Shown in pieces: positions 52,376 through 61,280 of a DNA stretch of 64,000 nucleotides. The notes beneath the pieces are model-generated. The model saw only the letters and a program-made list of their open reading frames with translations, searched no databases and was not told where the DNA came from. The stretch is from Actinomycetota bacterium (GTDB lineage Bacteria > Actinomycetota > Thermoleophilia > Solirubrobacterales > 70-9). Position 1 is the stretch's first letter. Every line of letters starts with the position of its first letter. The stretch is taken from positions 1 through 64,000 of the forward strand of contig JAFDWO010000149.1 of the NCBI GenBank assembly GCA_018268415.1. Direction: 5' to 3'. Both the position numbers and the translations under genes were made by a program.

Positions 52376-53638
52376 TCACGCCCCGACCTCGGCCCGGATC
52401 GCGCCCGGGCCCTCCTCGGTCTTGCCGGCGTCCTCGGAGGGGGCGCCGACCAGGACGGCGATCTTGCCGAGGTGCTTGTTTTCGTGCATCAGCTGGTGGG
52501 CGGTCGGCACTCCGTCGAAGTCCATCGTCTGCCAGAGCACGGGGCGGACCTTGCCCTCGGCGATCAGCTGGTTGGCCCGCATGCACTCGTAGGCGTTGGC
52601 GAAGTGCGAGCCGATGATCTGCTTCTGCCGCATCCACAGATAGCGGACGTCGAAGTCGAGCTGGAAGCCCGAGGTGGCGCCGCAGATGACGACCTTGCCG
52701 AACGGCTTGACCACGTAGACCGAGGTCGGGAAGGTGGCTCGGCCGACGTGCTCGAAGACGATGTCGGGGGCGTCGCCGAGGATCTCCTTGACCCGCTCGG
52801 CGAAGCCGCGCGAGGCACGGAAGCGCTCCTTGTCGGCGGCCGGATCGGTGAGGTTGGCGTCGGTCCGCATCATCTCGCCGAACTCGGAGCGGTTGATGTA
52901 GTCGACGGCGCCGAGCTGCTTGACCAGCTCGCCCTTCTCGTCGCTCGAGACCACGCCGACGGCGTTGGCGCCGGCGGCCTTGCAGAGCTGCGTCGCGAAG
53001 ACCCCAAGGCCGCCCGCGGCGCCCCAGATCAGGACGTTGTGACCCGGCTGTAGCTTGCACCGGTCCATCAGCATCCGGTAGGCGGTGAAGTAGGTGAGGC
53101 CGTAGGAGCAGGACTCGGCCCAGCTCATGTTCTGGGGGCGGGGGAGGAGCTGCTGCGCCTGCACCTTGGTGAACTCGGCGAAGGAGCCCCAGGTCGTCTC
53201 GTAGCCCCAGATCTTCTGGCTCGGTGCGGCGAGCGGGTCGAGCCCGTGCACCTCGACGTCCTCGTAGGAGGCCTGGTTGCAGTGGACCACGACCTCGTCG
53301 CCGGGCTTCCATCGGGTGACGCCCTCGCCGACCTTCCAGACGATCCCGGAGGCATCGGAGCCGCCGATGTGGTGGCCGTACTCGGGGTGGTCGCCGTAGC
53401 CGAAGACGGAAACCGGCTTGCCCAGCGCCGCCCAGACGTTGTTGAAGTTCACCCCGGCCGCCATCACGCGGACGATCACCTCGAAGGCGCCCGGCTCCGG
53501 GACCTCGATCTGCTCGAGCTGGAAGGCGTCCTTGGGTTCGCCCTCGCGCTCCTTGCGGATCACCCACGCCGCCATCGTCTCCGGGAGCGTCCCCGGCTCG
53601 ACGTCAAGTTGGGTCAGGTTGCTGGTATCGACCGCCAA
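52376..53638 (-). CDS. ccr: Crotonyl-CoA carboxylase/reductase
   Basis: A 420-residue MDR-family enzyme that reductively carboxylates crotonyl-CoA to ethylmalonyl-CoA with NADPH and CO2. Landmarks: AAGVNFNNVWAALGKPVSVF, YGDHPEYGHHIGGSDASGIV, HCNQASYEDVEVHG, QKIWGYETTWGSFAEF, and NVLIWGAAGGLGVFATQL for NADPH binding. Active-site and CO2-pocket regions (VNFNNVW, HIGGSDASG) look intact. TTG 53638 has GGAGG eight bases upstream. It is the committed enzyme of the ethylmalonyl-CoA pathway, whose other genes are at 38012, 14186, 17835 and 11951. Confidence 0.92.
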   Translation of the reverse strand: MAVDTSNLTQLDVEPGTLPETMAAWVIRKEREGEPKDAFQLEQIEVPEPGAFEVIVRVMAAGVNFNNVWAALGKPVSVFGYGDHPEYGHHIGGSDASGIVWKVGEGVTRWKPGDEVVVHCNQASYEDVEVHGLDPLAAPSQKIWGYETTWGSFAEFTKVQAQQLLPRPQNMSWAESCSYGLTYFTAYRMLMDRCKLQPGHNVLIWGAAGGLGVFATQLCKAAGANAVGVVSSDEKGELVKQLGAVDYINRSEFGEMMRTDANLTDPAADKERFRASRGFAERVKEILGDAPDIVFEHVGRATFPTSVYVVKPFGKVVICGATSGFQLDFDVRYLWMRQKQIIGSHFANAYECMRANQLIAEGKVRPVLWQTMDFDGVPTAHQLMHENKHLGKIAVLVGAPSEDAGKTEEGPGAIRAEVGA

Positions 53639-53737
53639 AGCTTTGCCTCCATCTTGATTTCCCCGCTGGAGCGGCATCCTAGATGAGCCACCCTTACCCG
53701 GCGGCGCGCCCGCCGAGCCAGGCGTTGTCTCGAATCC

Positions 53738-54973
53738 CTACCCGCCGTCGGTCCCGGTGCGAGCGGGCAACTCGACCACCGAGTCGTCGCGCTCGCCGCT
53801 CCGCTCCAGCTCCTCGAGCTCGGCCGCGACCACCCGCCGGGGCGATCCGTCGATCGGTTTCGGCGGCTCGAGCTCCTCGCCCCGCGCCGCGCCGAGCTCC
53901 TGGAAGCGGCGCAGCGACGGCATCACGCGGCTCTCCGCCGAGGCCACCGCGGAGTTGTAGGCGTTGACCGCGGAGGAGAGCTGTCGGCCGCTCTTCGAGA
54001 GGTGCTGGAGGAAGGTGCCCATGCGGCCGTAGAGCTCGTTGGCAGCGCCGGCGATCTCCTGCGCCTCGGCGGCGATCCGCTCCTGGCGCCAGCCCAGCTC
54101 GACCGTCCGCAGCAGCCCGACCAGGGTCGTCGGCGTCGCGATCAGGATCTTCTGCTCGAGGGCGTGGTCGTACAGGCTCGGCTCCGCCTCGAAGGCGGCG
54201 TGCAGGGCGGCCTCCGAAGGCATGAAGCAGACGACGAAGTCGGGCGTGTCGCCGCTCGCGAACTGGTCCTGGTAGCGCTTCGAGGCGAGTTTCGAGATGT
54301 GATCGCGGACCTGGCGCGCATGCCGGATCAGCTCGCCGCGGCGCGAGGATTCGTCTGCGGCTTCGAGCACCTCGAGGTAGGCGTCGAGTGGCACTTTCGA
54401 GTCGATCACGACCTTGCGACCCGCCGGCAGCATCACGATCGCGTCCGGGCGCAGCATCCCGTCCTCACCGTGCAGCGTGGTCTGCGTCTCGAAGTCCACG
54501 TGCTCGGTCATCCCGGCCAGCTCCACGCAGCGCTTCAGCTGCACCTCGCCCCATTCGCCGCGGGTCTTCGGTTGGCGCAGCGCTTTGACCAGGGTGCCGG
54601 TCTGGGCACCGAGGTCGGTAAGCCCGAGCTTCATCTCGTCGAGCAGCGAGCGGACGGCGCCGTCGGCGGCCTTGCGGTCGCGGCTCATCGTCGCCACCTC
54701 GCGTTCGATCCGCAACAGGTTCTGGCCGATCGGCTCGGTGAGGCGGCGGAATTCTGCCTCGCGGCGCTCCAGCGCCGCCTCGGCGGTCTTGGCGTCCACC
54801 TTGCGCGACTCCTCGTTCATCCGCTGCAGGTCGGCGACCGCGGCGGAGGTCGCCTCCTGGACGGCGGCGCGGACGTCGACCGGCTCGGGCGCGGGCTCCT
54901 CCTTGCGGCCCATGGTCAGGTAGACCAGGGCGGCGACAAGGAGCAGGACGGCGATGGCGAGGACGACGGTCAT
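53738..54973 (-). CDS. rmuC: DNA recombination protein RmuC
   Basis: A 411-residue protein with an N-terminal membrane anchor (MTVVLAIAVLLLVAALVYLT), a coiled coil (about 40-115) and the RmuC nuclease-like core: KTRGEWGEVQLKRCVELAGM, PDAIVMLPAGRKVVIDSKVP and FVVCFMPSEAALHAAFEAEP. The D-x-n-DSK pattern fits its PD-(D/E)XK-like fold. RmuC limits recombination between inverted repeats in E. coli, of interest given the palindromes in this window. ATG 54973 removes an artificial upstream extension. Confidence 0.9.
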   Translation of the reverse strand: MTVVLAIAVLLLVAALVYLTMGRKEEPAPEPVDVRAAVQEATSAAVADLQRMNEESRKVDAKTAEAALERREAEFRRLTEPIGQNLLRIEREVATMSRDRKAADGAVRSLLDEMKLGLTDLGAQTGTLVKALRQPKTRGEWGEVQLKRCVELAGMTEHVDFETQTTLHGEDGMLRPDAIVMLPAGRKVVIDSKVPLDAYLEVLEAADESSRRGELIRHARQVRDHISKLASKRYQDQFASGDTPDFVVCFMPSEAALHAAFEAEPSLYDHALEQKILIATPTTLVGLLRTVELGWRQERIAAEAQEIAGAANELYGRMGTFLQHLSKSGRQLSSAVNAYNSAVASAESRVMPSLRRFQELGAARGEELEPPKPIDGSPRRVVAAELEELERSGERDDSVVELPARTGTDGG

Positions 54974-55049
54974 CGGACCAACGATGGTTGCGCGTGGGGC
55001 GGACGCCACCTGGGCGTCGCGATTACCGCAAAGAGCGCCCGGTCGGGGC

Positions 55050-55538
55050 CTACGGCAACAGCAGGTCGTTCTTCGACGACGCCCGGTACGGGCCGACCTT
55101 GAGGGTCGCGGGGGCGCCGCGGGCTCCCGCGGCGGCGATCGTGTAGCTGCCGGTCGGTAGTTCGGTGGCGAAGGTGGCGGGGCTGCGGGCGTAGATCCGC
55201 GGCGAGGTCGCCCGCTGGGGCCCGCGGATCACCAGCTTCGACTTCTTGTTGGTCTGGTTGGCGGTGACGAAGACGACGTTGAGCGGTGCCTGGGTCCTGA
55301 TCGGCGGCTGCGGGTGGTTCTGGTTCTGGGGCAGCTGCTGGTGCCTTTCCGGCCCCATGCCGATGCTGTGTGGGATGACAACGATGCCGCTGTGGCCGAT
55401 CGTCACGCTGACGCGGGTCGGCATCGCGGGCCGCGGTTCGTTGGGGTGGGTCTCGGCGCCGCAACCGGCGCCGACCAAGGCCAAGATCAACGCGGCGAGC
55501 GCGCCGCCCCCCGCGACTCTGGCTCTCCCGAGAACCAT
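55050..55538 (-). CDS. Small proline/glutamine-rich lipoprotein
   Basis: A 162-residue protein. The N-terminal signal ends in the lipobox LVGAGC, so it is predicted to be lipid-anchored. The mature part has an IGMGPERHQQLPQNQNHPQP low-complexity stretch, then a beta-rich domain (NVVFVTANQTNKKSKLVI, TELPTGSYTIAAAG) ending in DLLLP. No family recognised. Confidence 0.68.
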   Translation of the reverse strand: MVLGRARVAGGGALAALILALVGAGCGAETHPNEPRPAMPTRVSVTIGHSGIVVIPHSIGMGPERHQQLPQNQNHPQPPIRTQAPLNVVFVTANQTNKKSKLVIRGPQRATSPRIYARSPATFATELPTGSYTIAAAGARGAPATLKVGPYRASSKNDLLLP

Positions 55539-55550
55539 CTCGGCGTGAAT

Positions 55551-56495
55551 CTAGCCGAAGGGGAGGGCGACAACTTCAGCCGTAACGCCATCTTCACCTA
55601 CGGCGACCTCGACGCCCGGCTCCGCCTCGCGCCGCAGGATCGCCAGGCCGATCGGGCCGCGGGCGGGGGAGACGACCGCGCCGCCGAGGGTCCCGACCTC
55701 CTTCTCGCCCAGGCGCAGCGCCGCGCCGGGCTCCGCCGCGCCACTCAGCCGCAGGCCGCGCAGGTGGCGGTTCGGCTTGCCCTTGTAGTGGAGCCGGGCG
55801 ACGGTCTCCTGGCCGATGTAGCAGCCCTTGGTGAAGCTCACGGCGTCCTCGACGATCCCGGCCTCGGCGGGCATCGTGCCCGCGTCCATCTCGGCGCCGA
55901 AGCGGGGGACGCCGGACTCGACCCGGAGGATCTCGACCGCCTCCGGGCTGACCTCGACCGCGCCGGCGTCGGTGAGGGTGGCGACCACGCGCTCGCGGTC
56001 GGCGAGCGGCAGGAGCAGGTCGATCCCGTCCCGGGTGCCGACCGCGACCACGTCGACGCCCGCCACCGTCGTCGCCTGGTTGGCGAACCGGCGCAGCGGC
56101 GGCGTCCCCGCGATCTCGACGGCGCGCGGACCGATCAGCGAGATGGCGCCCCGCTCGGCGGTCGCATCGGCGACCTGCACATCGCGCCCGATCGAGTACA
56201 TCGTCAGGTGCCGGAGGACGGCGTCCTTGGCGGCCGGTTCCGTGTCCAGGAGGATCGCCTCCGTGCCCACCCGCAGCACCCGCAGGTCCGCCTGCATATG
56301 GCCCTTGCGGTCGAGCAGCGCCGCGTACTGTCCCTCGCCGACCCCGATCGCCGCGACGTCATTCGTGAGCTGCCCCTGCAGGTACTCCGTCCCGTCCGGC
56401 CCGAGCACGTCGATGAACCCGCGCTCCCTGACGAGCAGCCCGCATTCCTCGCGCAGTTGGCGGTACTGGGCGTCGAGCTCCACGGTCACCGGCAT
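55551..56495 (-). CDS. ygfZ: YgfZ/GcvT-like folate-binding protein
   Basis: A 314-residue aminomethyltransferase-like protein with the YgfZ signature KGCYIGQETVARLHYKGK. YQLRE and LTNDVAAIGVGEGQYAALLD are also present. YgfZ proteins act with tetrahydrofolate in iron-sulfur cluster enzyme maintenance. It is divergent from the MntR-like regulator gene, whose operators lie in the shared 63-base gap. Confidence 0.88.
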   Translation of the reverse strand: MPVTVELDAQYRQLREECGLLVRERGFIDVLGPDGTEYLQGQLTNDVAAIGVGEGQYAALLDRKGHMQADLRVLRVGTEAILLDTEPAAKDAVLRHLTMYSIGRDVQVADATAERGAISLIGPRAVEIAGTPPLRRFANQATTVAGVDVVAVGTRDGIDLLLPLADRERVVATLTDAGAVEVSPEAVEILRVESGVPRFGAEMDAGTMPAEAGIVEDAVSFTKGCYIGQETVARLHYKGKPNRHLRGLRLSGAAEPGAALRLGEKEVGTLGGAVVSPARGPIGLAILRREAEPGVEVAVGEDGVTAEVVALPFG

Positions 56496-56528
56496 GGGCC
56501 GATTCTAGGAAGCTGGAGACGCGGGCTT

Positions 56529-56567
56529 TTTAGATGTGTCTAAACTTCATTTTTAGACGTGTCTAAT
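56529..56567 (+). promoter_or_regulatory. Two MntR/DtxR-type operators; the second overlaps the start codon
   Basis: TTTAGATGTGTCTAAA (56529-56544) and TTTAGACGTGTCTAAT (56552-56567) are near-perfect palindromes 23 bases apart. The second contains the GTG start (56559) of the regulator gene, so binding would cover the translation start and probably the transcription start. They very likely mediate manganese-dependent autoregulation of the regulator-transporter pair. Confidence 0.8.
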
Positions 56568-57044
56568 TCCCAGGCAATCGAGGACTACGCGAAGGCGGTC
56601 TACGCGCTCGGGCTCGACCGTGACGGTCGGGTGCCCAGCGGCGAGGTCGCCGTCCGCCTCGGCGTCACCCCGGCGACCGCCACCGCGATGCTGCAGAAGC
56701 TCGCCGAGCTCGGCCTCGCCGATTACGTCCCTTACAAGGGGGTGAGCCTGACGCCCGCCGGGGAGAAGGTGGCGCTCGAGGTGATCCGCCACCACCGGCT
56801 GATCGAGGCCTTCCTCGCCGAGGCGCTGGGCATGCCGCACGACCGCGTCCACGCCGAGGCCGAGGTGCTCGAGCACTACATCTCCGAGGACCTCGAGGCG
56901 CTGATCGCGGCGAAGCTCGGCGAACCGAGCCACGACCCGCACGGCACCCCGATTCCGGGCCCCGAGCTGACGCCGCCCGCGTTCGAGTCCCCGGCCGTCC
57001 CCCCGTCGAGGTCTTCCGCCGACCGGCCGGGGGCGACGCCGTGA
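56559..57044 (+). CDS. mntR: MntR/DtxR-family metalloregulator
   Basis: A 161-residue regulator. Winged-helix DNA-binding domain (about 5-65: IEDYAKAVYALGL, PATATAMLQKLAELGLADYV) then a dimerisation domain with metal ligands in ALEVIRHHRLIEAFLAEAL and HAEAEVLEHYIS. No C-terminal FeoA/SH3 domain, as in MntR; a Pro-rich tail (about 130-161) is unusual. The GTG start has no Shine-Dalgarno site and lies inside its own operator, suggesting a leaderless or nearly leaderless message. TGA overlaps the GTG of the Nramp gene. Confidence 0.9.
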   Translation: MSNSQAIEDYAKAVYALGLDRDGRVPSGEVAVRLGVTPATATAMLQKLAELGLADYVPYKGVSLTPAGEKVALEVIRHHRLIEAFLAEALGMPHDRVHAEAEVLEHYISEDLEALIAAKLGEPSHDPHGTPIPGPELTPPAFESPAVPPSRSSADRPGATP

Positions 57045-58351
57045 CGGCGCCCGCCGCGGGCTCGGAAGCCGCCGAGCAGGCCCTTCCCGGCGAGGCCGCG
57101 GTCGCCGCGGCGGCCCACCGCTCCCTCTACGGCAACGCGCGCGGCCTCTCGCGCATCTGGCCTTTCCTCGGCCCGGCCTTCATCGCCGCGGTCGCCTACA
57201 TCGACCCCGGCAACTTCGCCACCAACATCAGCGGCGGTGCCAAGTTCGGCTACCTGCTGTTGTGGGTGGTGCTTGCCGCCAACCTGGTCGCGATGCTGGT
57301 CCAGGCACAGTCGGCGAAGCTCGGTATCGCCACCGGCAAGAACCTCGCCGAGCTCTGCCGCGAACGCTTCTCCCGGCGCACCTCGATCGGTCTCTGGCTG
57401 CAGGCCGAGGTGGTCGCGATGGCCTGTGACCTCGCCGAGATCGTCGGCGCCGCCCTCGGCCTCAACCTTCTCTTCGGCATCCCGCTCTTCGTCGCCGGGC
57501 TGATCGCCGGCGCCGGCACCTTCACCCTGCTGGCCCTGCAGCGGCGCGGCGTGCGGCAGCTCGAGGCGGCGATCACGGTCCTCGTCGGCGTCGTCGTCGT
57601 CGCCTTCGTCTACGAGCTGATCGACGCCTCGCCCGACGGCGGTGAAGTCGCCAAGCATCTCTTCGTCCCCGGCTTCGGCGGCACCGAGTCGATCCTGCTG
57701 GCGACCGGCATCGTCGGCGCGACGGTGATGCCGCACGTGATCTACCTGCACTCGGCGCTGACCCAGAACCGGATCATCGGCCGCAACGACGCCGAGCGTC
57801 GCCGCATCCTGCGGTTCGAGAAAATCGACGTGGTGATCGCCCTGGCGCTGGCCGGCGCGGTCAACCTGGCGATGATGATCGTCGCCGCGGCTCTCTTCCA
57901 CGGCGGGGGGCTGACCGGGATCGAAACCATCGAAGGCGCCTACTCCGGCCTCCAGCAGCTCGACTCCCCGGGCGCCGCGACGATCTTCGGCGTCGCCCTG
58001 CTCGCCTCCGGCTTCGCCTCGTCCTCGGTCGGGACCCTGGCCGGGCAGGTGGTGATGCAGGGCTTCATCCATCGCCAGATCCCGCTCTTCCTGCGCCGCG
58101 CGATCACGCTCGCGCCGGCGCTCCTGATCCTGGCGATCGGTGTCAACCCGACCGACGCGCTGGTCGGCTCGCAGGTCGTCCTCTCCTTCGGCATCCCGTT
58201 CGCCCTGGTGCCGCTGCTGATGATCGCCTCCAAGCGCGAGGTGATGGGGGAGCTGGTCAACCCACGCTGGCTCTCGATTCTCGCCGGCGTGCTGGCGTCG
58301 CTGATCATCGCCCTGAACGTCTTCCTGCTCTACCAGTTCGTCGCCGGTTAG
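57041..58351 (+). CDS. mntH: Nramp-family divalent metal transporter MntH
   Basis: A 436-residue proton-coupled Mn(II)/Fe(II) importer with about 11 membrane helices. The metal-site motif DPGN is in VAYIDPGNFATNISGGAKFG, and helix 6 has VGATVMPHVIYLHSAL (MPH motif). The first 40 residues are a variable cytoplasmic tail. GTG 57041 overlaps the regulator's stop, so both share one message and the operators at 56529-56567. Confidence 0.92.
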   Translation: MTAPAAGSEAAEQALPGEAAVAAAAHRSLYGNARGLSRIWPFLGPAFIAAVAYIDPGNFATNISGGAKFGYLLLWVVLAANLVAMLVQAQSAKLGIATGKNLAELCRERFSRRTSIGLWLQAEVVAMACDLAEIVGAALGLNLLFGIPLFVAGLIAGAGTFTLLALQRRGVRQLEAAITVLVGVVVVAFVYELIDASPDGGEVAKHLFVPGFGGTESILLATGIVGATVMPHVIYLHSALTQNRIIGRNDAERRRILRFEKIDVVIALALAGAVNLAMMIVAAALFHGGGLTGIETIEGAYSGLQQLDSPGAATIFGVALLASGFASSSVGTLAGQVVMQGFIHRQIPLFLRRAITLAPALLILAIGVNPTDALVGSQVVLSFGIPFALVPLLMIASKREVMGELVNPRWLSILAGVLASLIIALNVFLLYQFVAG

Positions 58352-58389
58352 CTGTTCCTTATGCGCCTCACAGGCGCATAAGGAACAGC
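58351..58389 (+). terminator. Terminator hairpin, GTTCCTTATGCGCC family
   Basis: Perfect 18-bp arms (58351-58368, 58372-58389) around CAC begin at the last base of the mntH stop codon. The stem core is identical to that of the longer hairpin at 590-640 in island 1. Confidence 0.8.
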
Positions 58390-58421
58390 CGGCGGGGAGG
58401 AGCGGTAGCCTTGGCGACTCC

Positions 58422-58787
58422 ATGGCACTCGCAGACGACTTCCAGCGCATCCTCGACGCGCTCCCGCCGGACTGGACCGACCTCGAGGTCGACCTGCGCA
58501 TCGACGACGAGAGCCGTTACATCGACTGTGCCGTCTTCCTCAGCCAGGTCAACGCCCAGGTCTACAACCGGCCGCGCCAGTGGCACTGGCGGCTGATCGT
58601 CGCCCACAGCTTCGGCCACGCCGCCGCGGCGGAGACGGTCAAGGGCGTGCTGGCGAAGATCGACGGCGAGGGCGTCAACGGTGAGCTGCACGTCGCCGAG
58701 GTCCGCGAGGGCCGCTCCGAGGTCGTCCAGATGTGGGGACGCCCGGAAAGCGTCCGCGAGGAGTTCCGCGAGCGCCGCTCGATCTGA
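58422..58787 (+). CDS. Small conserved-looking protein of unknown function
   Basis: A 121-residue soluble protein. ALADDFQRILDALPPDWTDL, ESRYIDCAVFLSQVNAQVYN, WHWRLIVAHSFGHAAAAETV and GELHVAEVREGRSEVVQMWG indicate a compact alpha-beta fold. No family recognised. It is followed by a REC-like gene after 22 bases, probably in one operon. Confidence 0.7.
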   Translation: MALADDFQRILDALPPDWTDLEVDLRIDDESRYIDCAVFLSQVNAQVYNRPRQWHWRLIVAHSFGHAAAAETVKGVLAKIDGEGVNGELHVAEVREGRSEVVQMWGRPESVREEFRERRSI

Positions 58788-58809
58788 GGCCGGCCGAGGC
58801 CCCGCCGCG

Positions 58810-59133
58810 ATGGCCCGCGTCCTCAGCATCTCCACCGACCTCATGCTCGGCAGCCGGGTCGACGCCGGCCTGACCGCCGCCGGCCACACGGTGGTGACGG
58901 CCCCGGCGATCGCCGGGGCGCCGCTGGACGAGGTCGACCTGATCGTCGCCGACCTCGACGTCGAGAAGCCGGCGGCCCTGGTCGCCGCCGGCCTGCCGGT
59001 CCTCGGGTACTACTCGCACGTCGACACCGACACCAGGGCGCTCGCCGACGCGGCGGGAGTCGACAAGGTGGTGCCGCGCTCGCGCATGGCGCGCGAGCTG
59101 CCGGACCTGGTGGCGGCGTTGCTTGCGGGGTAG
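58810..59133 (+). CDS. Small receiver-domain-like protein
   Basis: A 107-residue protein with the beta-alpha layout of response-regulator receivers: ARVLSISTDLMLGSRVDAGL, VDLIVADLDVEKPAALVAAG, LPVLGYYSHVDTDTRALADA and a C-terminal VDKVVPRSRMARELPDLVAA. The aspartate in IVADLD is near the phospho-acceptor position, but the DD pair of strand 1 and the conserved Lys context are weak. It has no output domain. Confidence 0.6.
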   Translation: MARVLSISTDLMLGSRVDAGLTAAGHTVVTAPAIAGAPLDEVDLIVADLDVEKPAALVAAGLPVLGYYSHVDTDTRALADAAGVDKVVPRSRMARELPDLVAALLAG

Positions 59134-59156
59134 GAGCGGAACCCTCACGCATCTCT

Positions 59157-61280
59157 GTGACCTCCCCTCCTCGCGCGGTGCCGGGTACGGTCGATGCTGC
59201 GCAGATGGCGAAGCTGAGCGAGTACGAACGCAAACGGGATTTCGGCAAGACCGCCGAGCCGACGCCGGGCGAAGGGCCGCGGCGGCACCAGGGGTTGCCG
59301 CGCTTCGTCGTCCAGCAGCACGACGCGACCCGGCTGCACTGGGACCTGCGCCTCGAGCACGATGGCGTCGCCGTCTCCTGGGCCGTGCCCAATGGCATCC
59401 CCAAGGATCCGAGCGAAAATCGCAAGGCGGTCCACACCGAGGACCACCCGCTCGAGTACATGACCTTCGAGGGTGAGATCCCGAAGGGCGAGTACGGCGC
59501 CGGCACCGTGGCGATCTGGGACCGCGGCACCTACGCGCTGGAGAAGTGGCGCGAGGACGAGATCATCTTCCGCTTCGAGGGCGAGCGGCTGCGCGGGCGT
59601 TACGTCCTCTTCCGGGCGGGCGGGCCGAACGACTGGATGATCCACCGGATGGAGCCGGTGGAAGGGAACCCGGATCCCTTCCCCGACCCGCTGCCGCCGA
59701 TGCTTGCCAACGCGGGCGAGCTACCGCGGTCGACCCGCGGCTGGGCGGCGGAGCTTGCCTGGGGCGGGGTGCGCGCGATCGCCCGCTGCCGGCCGGGGCG
59801 ACTCGACCTCCGCGACGGCGACCTCGTCGACATCGGCCCCCGCTGGCCCGAGGTCCACCGGCTGACCCGCCAGGTCGGCGCCCACGACCTCGTCCTCGAC
59901 GGTGAGATCGTGGTCTTCGACGACCAGGGCCGCCCCGATCGCGGGCGCCTCGCCCGCCGCGATAAGCCCGGCTCCGACGGCGCCCTCCGTCGCCGCGCTC
60001 GCGAGAGCCCGGCGACCTACGTGATCTTCGACCTTCTCTTCCTCGACGGCGAGGACCTGACCGACGCGCCCTACCGGCGTCGCCGTGAGCTGCTCGCCGG
60101 GCTCGGTCTCGAGGGCGACGCCTGGCGCGTCCCCGCCAACGCGACGGCGAAGATCAAGGACCTTCTCGCGGCGAGCGCCGGTCAGGGTGTCGAAGGGCTG
60201 GTGCTGAAGAAGCAGTCGAGCCTCTACGCGCCGGGCCGTCGCACCGGGGAGTGGCTGCTCGTGCGCGCCGACGGTGGGCGGGGCGTGCCCGGCGGCGACG
60301 CCACGAGCGGAGGCGCCGCCGCGCCGCCGCGCGGTGCCGGCATCACCGCCGCCGCGGAGCCGATCGCCAAGAACAAATTCCGCCTCGAGGTGGCCGATCG
60401 CGAGCTCACCGTCTCCAACCTCACCAAGGTCCTCTATCCCGTCGTCGGCTTCACCAAGGGCGACCTGATCGACGCCTATGCCGACCTCGCCGAGGTCCTC
60501 CTGCCGCACCTGCGCGGCCGGCCGGTGACCCTGAAGCGCTATCCCGACGGCGTCGACGGGAAGCTCTTCTTCCAGAAGCGCTGCCCGCCGGGCCGCCCCG
60601 CCTGGCTGGCGACCGCGCGGATCTACTCCAAGAGCCACCGGGGCGAGATCGACTATTGCCTGCTGGGCGACCTGCCGAGCCTGGTCTGGGCGGCGAACCT
60701 GGCGAACATCGAGCTGCACACCTCGCTGGCCCGGGTCGACGATCTCGACCGCCCCGACTCGCTGGTCTTCGACCTCGATCCCGGCCCGCCTGCGGACGTG
60801 ATCGATTGCGCCCGCATCGCGGTTCGCCTCCACGCCTTCTTCGCCCAGCTCGGGCTCGACAGCTACGCCAAGACCTCCGGCTCGAAGGGTCTCCACCTCC
60901 ACGTGCCGTTGAACGGCACCGTCACCTTCGCCGCCTCTCGACCGTTCGCCAAGGCCGTCGCCGAGACCTTCGCGGCGCGCTTCCCCGACGAGGTCGTCTC
61001 GCTCCAGGCGAAGGCGAAGCGGGAGGGCCGCGTCCTCATCGACTGGAGCCAAAACGACCCTCACAAGACGACCGCCTCGGTCTACTCGATTCGCGCCCGG
61101 GAGCGCCCGACCGCCTCGACCCCGCTCGAATGGTGCGAGGTCGAGGCGGCGGCGGAGGCGGGCGACCCGGCCGCCCTCGTCTTCACCGTCGACGATCTCC
61201 GCCGCCGCATCGCCGCCAAAGGCGACCTCTACGCGCCGCTCCTCACCCAGAGGCAGGAGCTGCCCGACTTCTCCGGTTAG
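59157..61280 (+). CDS. ligD: LigD-like protein: phosphoesterase, degenerate ligase and polymerase domains
   Basis: A 707-residue LigD homologue in the order PE-LIG-POL. The 3'-phosphoesterase (about 40-165) has FVVQQHDATRLHWDLRLEHD and EDHPLEYMTFEGEIPKGEYG. The ligase domain (about 185-370) has lost the adenylation motif: ELAWGGVRA occupies the place of the usual E-x-K-x-DGxR, so the nucleophilic Lys and the Asp are missing, although LDGEIVVF and EGLVLKKQS remain. The final KxK is LLVR. The polymerase domain (about 400-690) looks intact (DSLVFDLDPGP, KTSGSKGLHLHVPL). No Ku gene lies in the window. Confidence 0.85.
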   Translation: MTSPPRAVPGTVDAAQMAKLSEYERKRDFGKTAEPTPGEGPRRHQGLPRFVVQQHDATRLHWDLRLEHDGVAVSWAVPNGIPKDPSENRKAVHTEDHPLEYMTFEGEIPKGEYGAGTVAIWDRGTYALEKWREDEIIFRFEGERLRGRYVLFRAGGPNDWMIHRMEPVEGNPDPFPDPLPPMLANAGELPRSTRGWAAELAWGGVRAIARCRPGRLDLRDGDLVDIGPRWPEVHRLTRQVGAHDLVLDGEIVVFDDQGRPDRGRLARRDKPGSDGALRRRARESPATYVIFDLLFLDGEDLTDAPYRRRRELLAGLGLEGDAWRVPANATAKIKDLLAASAGQGVEGLVLKKQSSLYAPGRRTGEWLLVRADGGRGVPGGDATSGGAAAPPRGAGITAAAEPIAKNKFRLEVADRELTVSNLTKVLYPVVGFTKGDLIDAYADLAEVLLPHLRGRPVTLKRYPDGVDGKLFFQKRCPPGRPAWLATARIYSKSHRGEIDYCLLGDLPSLVWAANLANIELHTSLARVDDLDRPDSLVFDLDPGPPADVIDCARIAVRLHAFFAQLGLDSYAKTSGSKGLHLHVPLNGTVTFAASRPFAKAVAETFAARFPDEVVSLQAKAKREGRVLIDWSQNDPHKTTASVYSIRARERPTASTPLEWCEVEAAAEAGDPAALVFTVDDLRRRIAAKGDLYAPLLTQRQELPDFSG

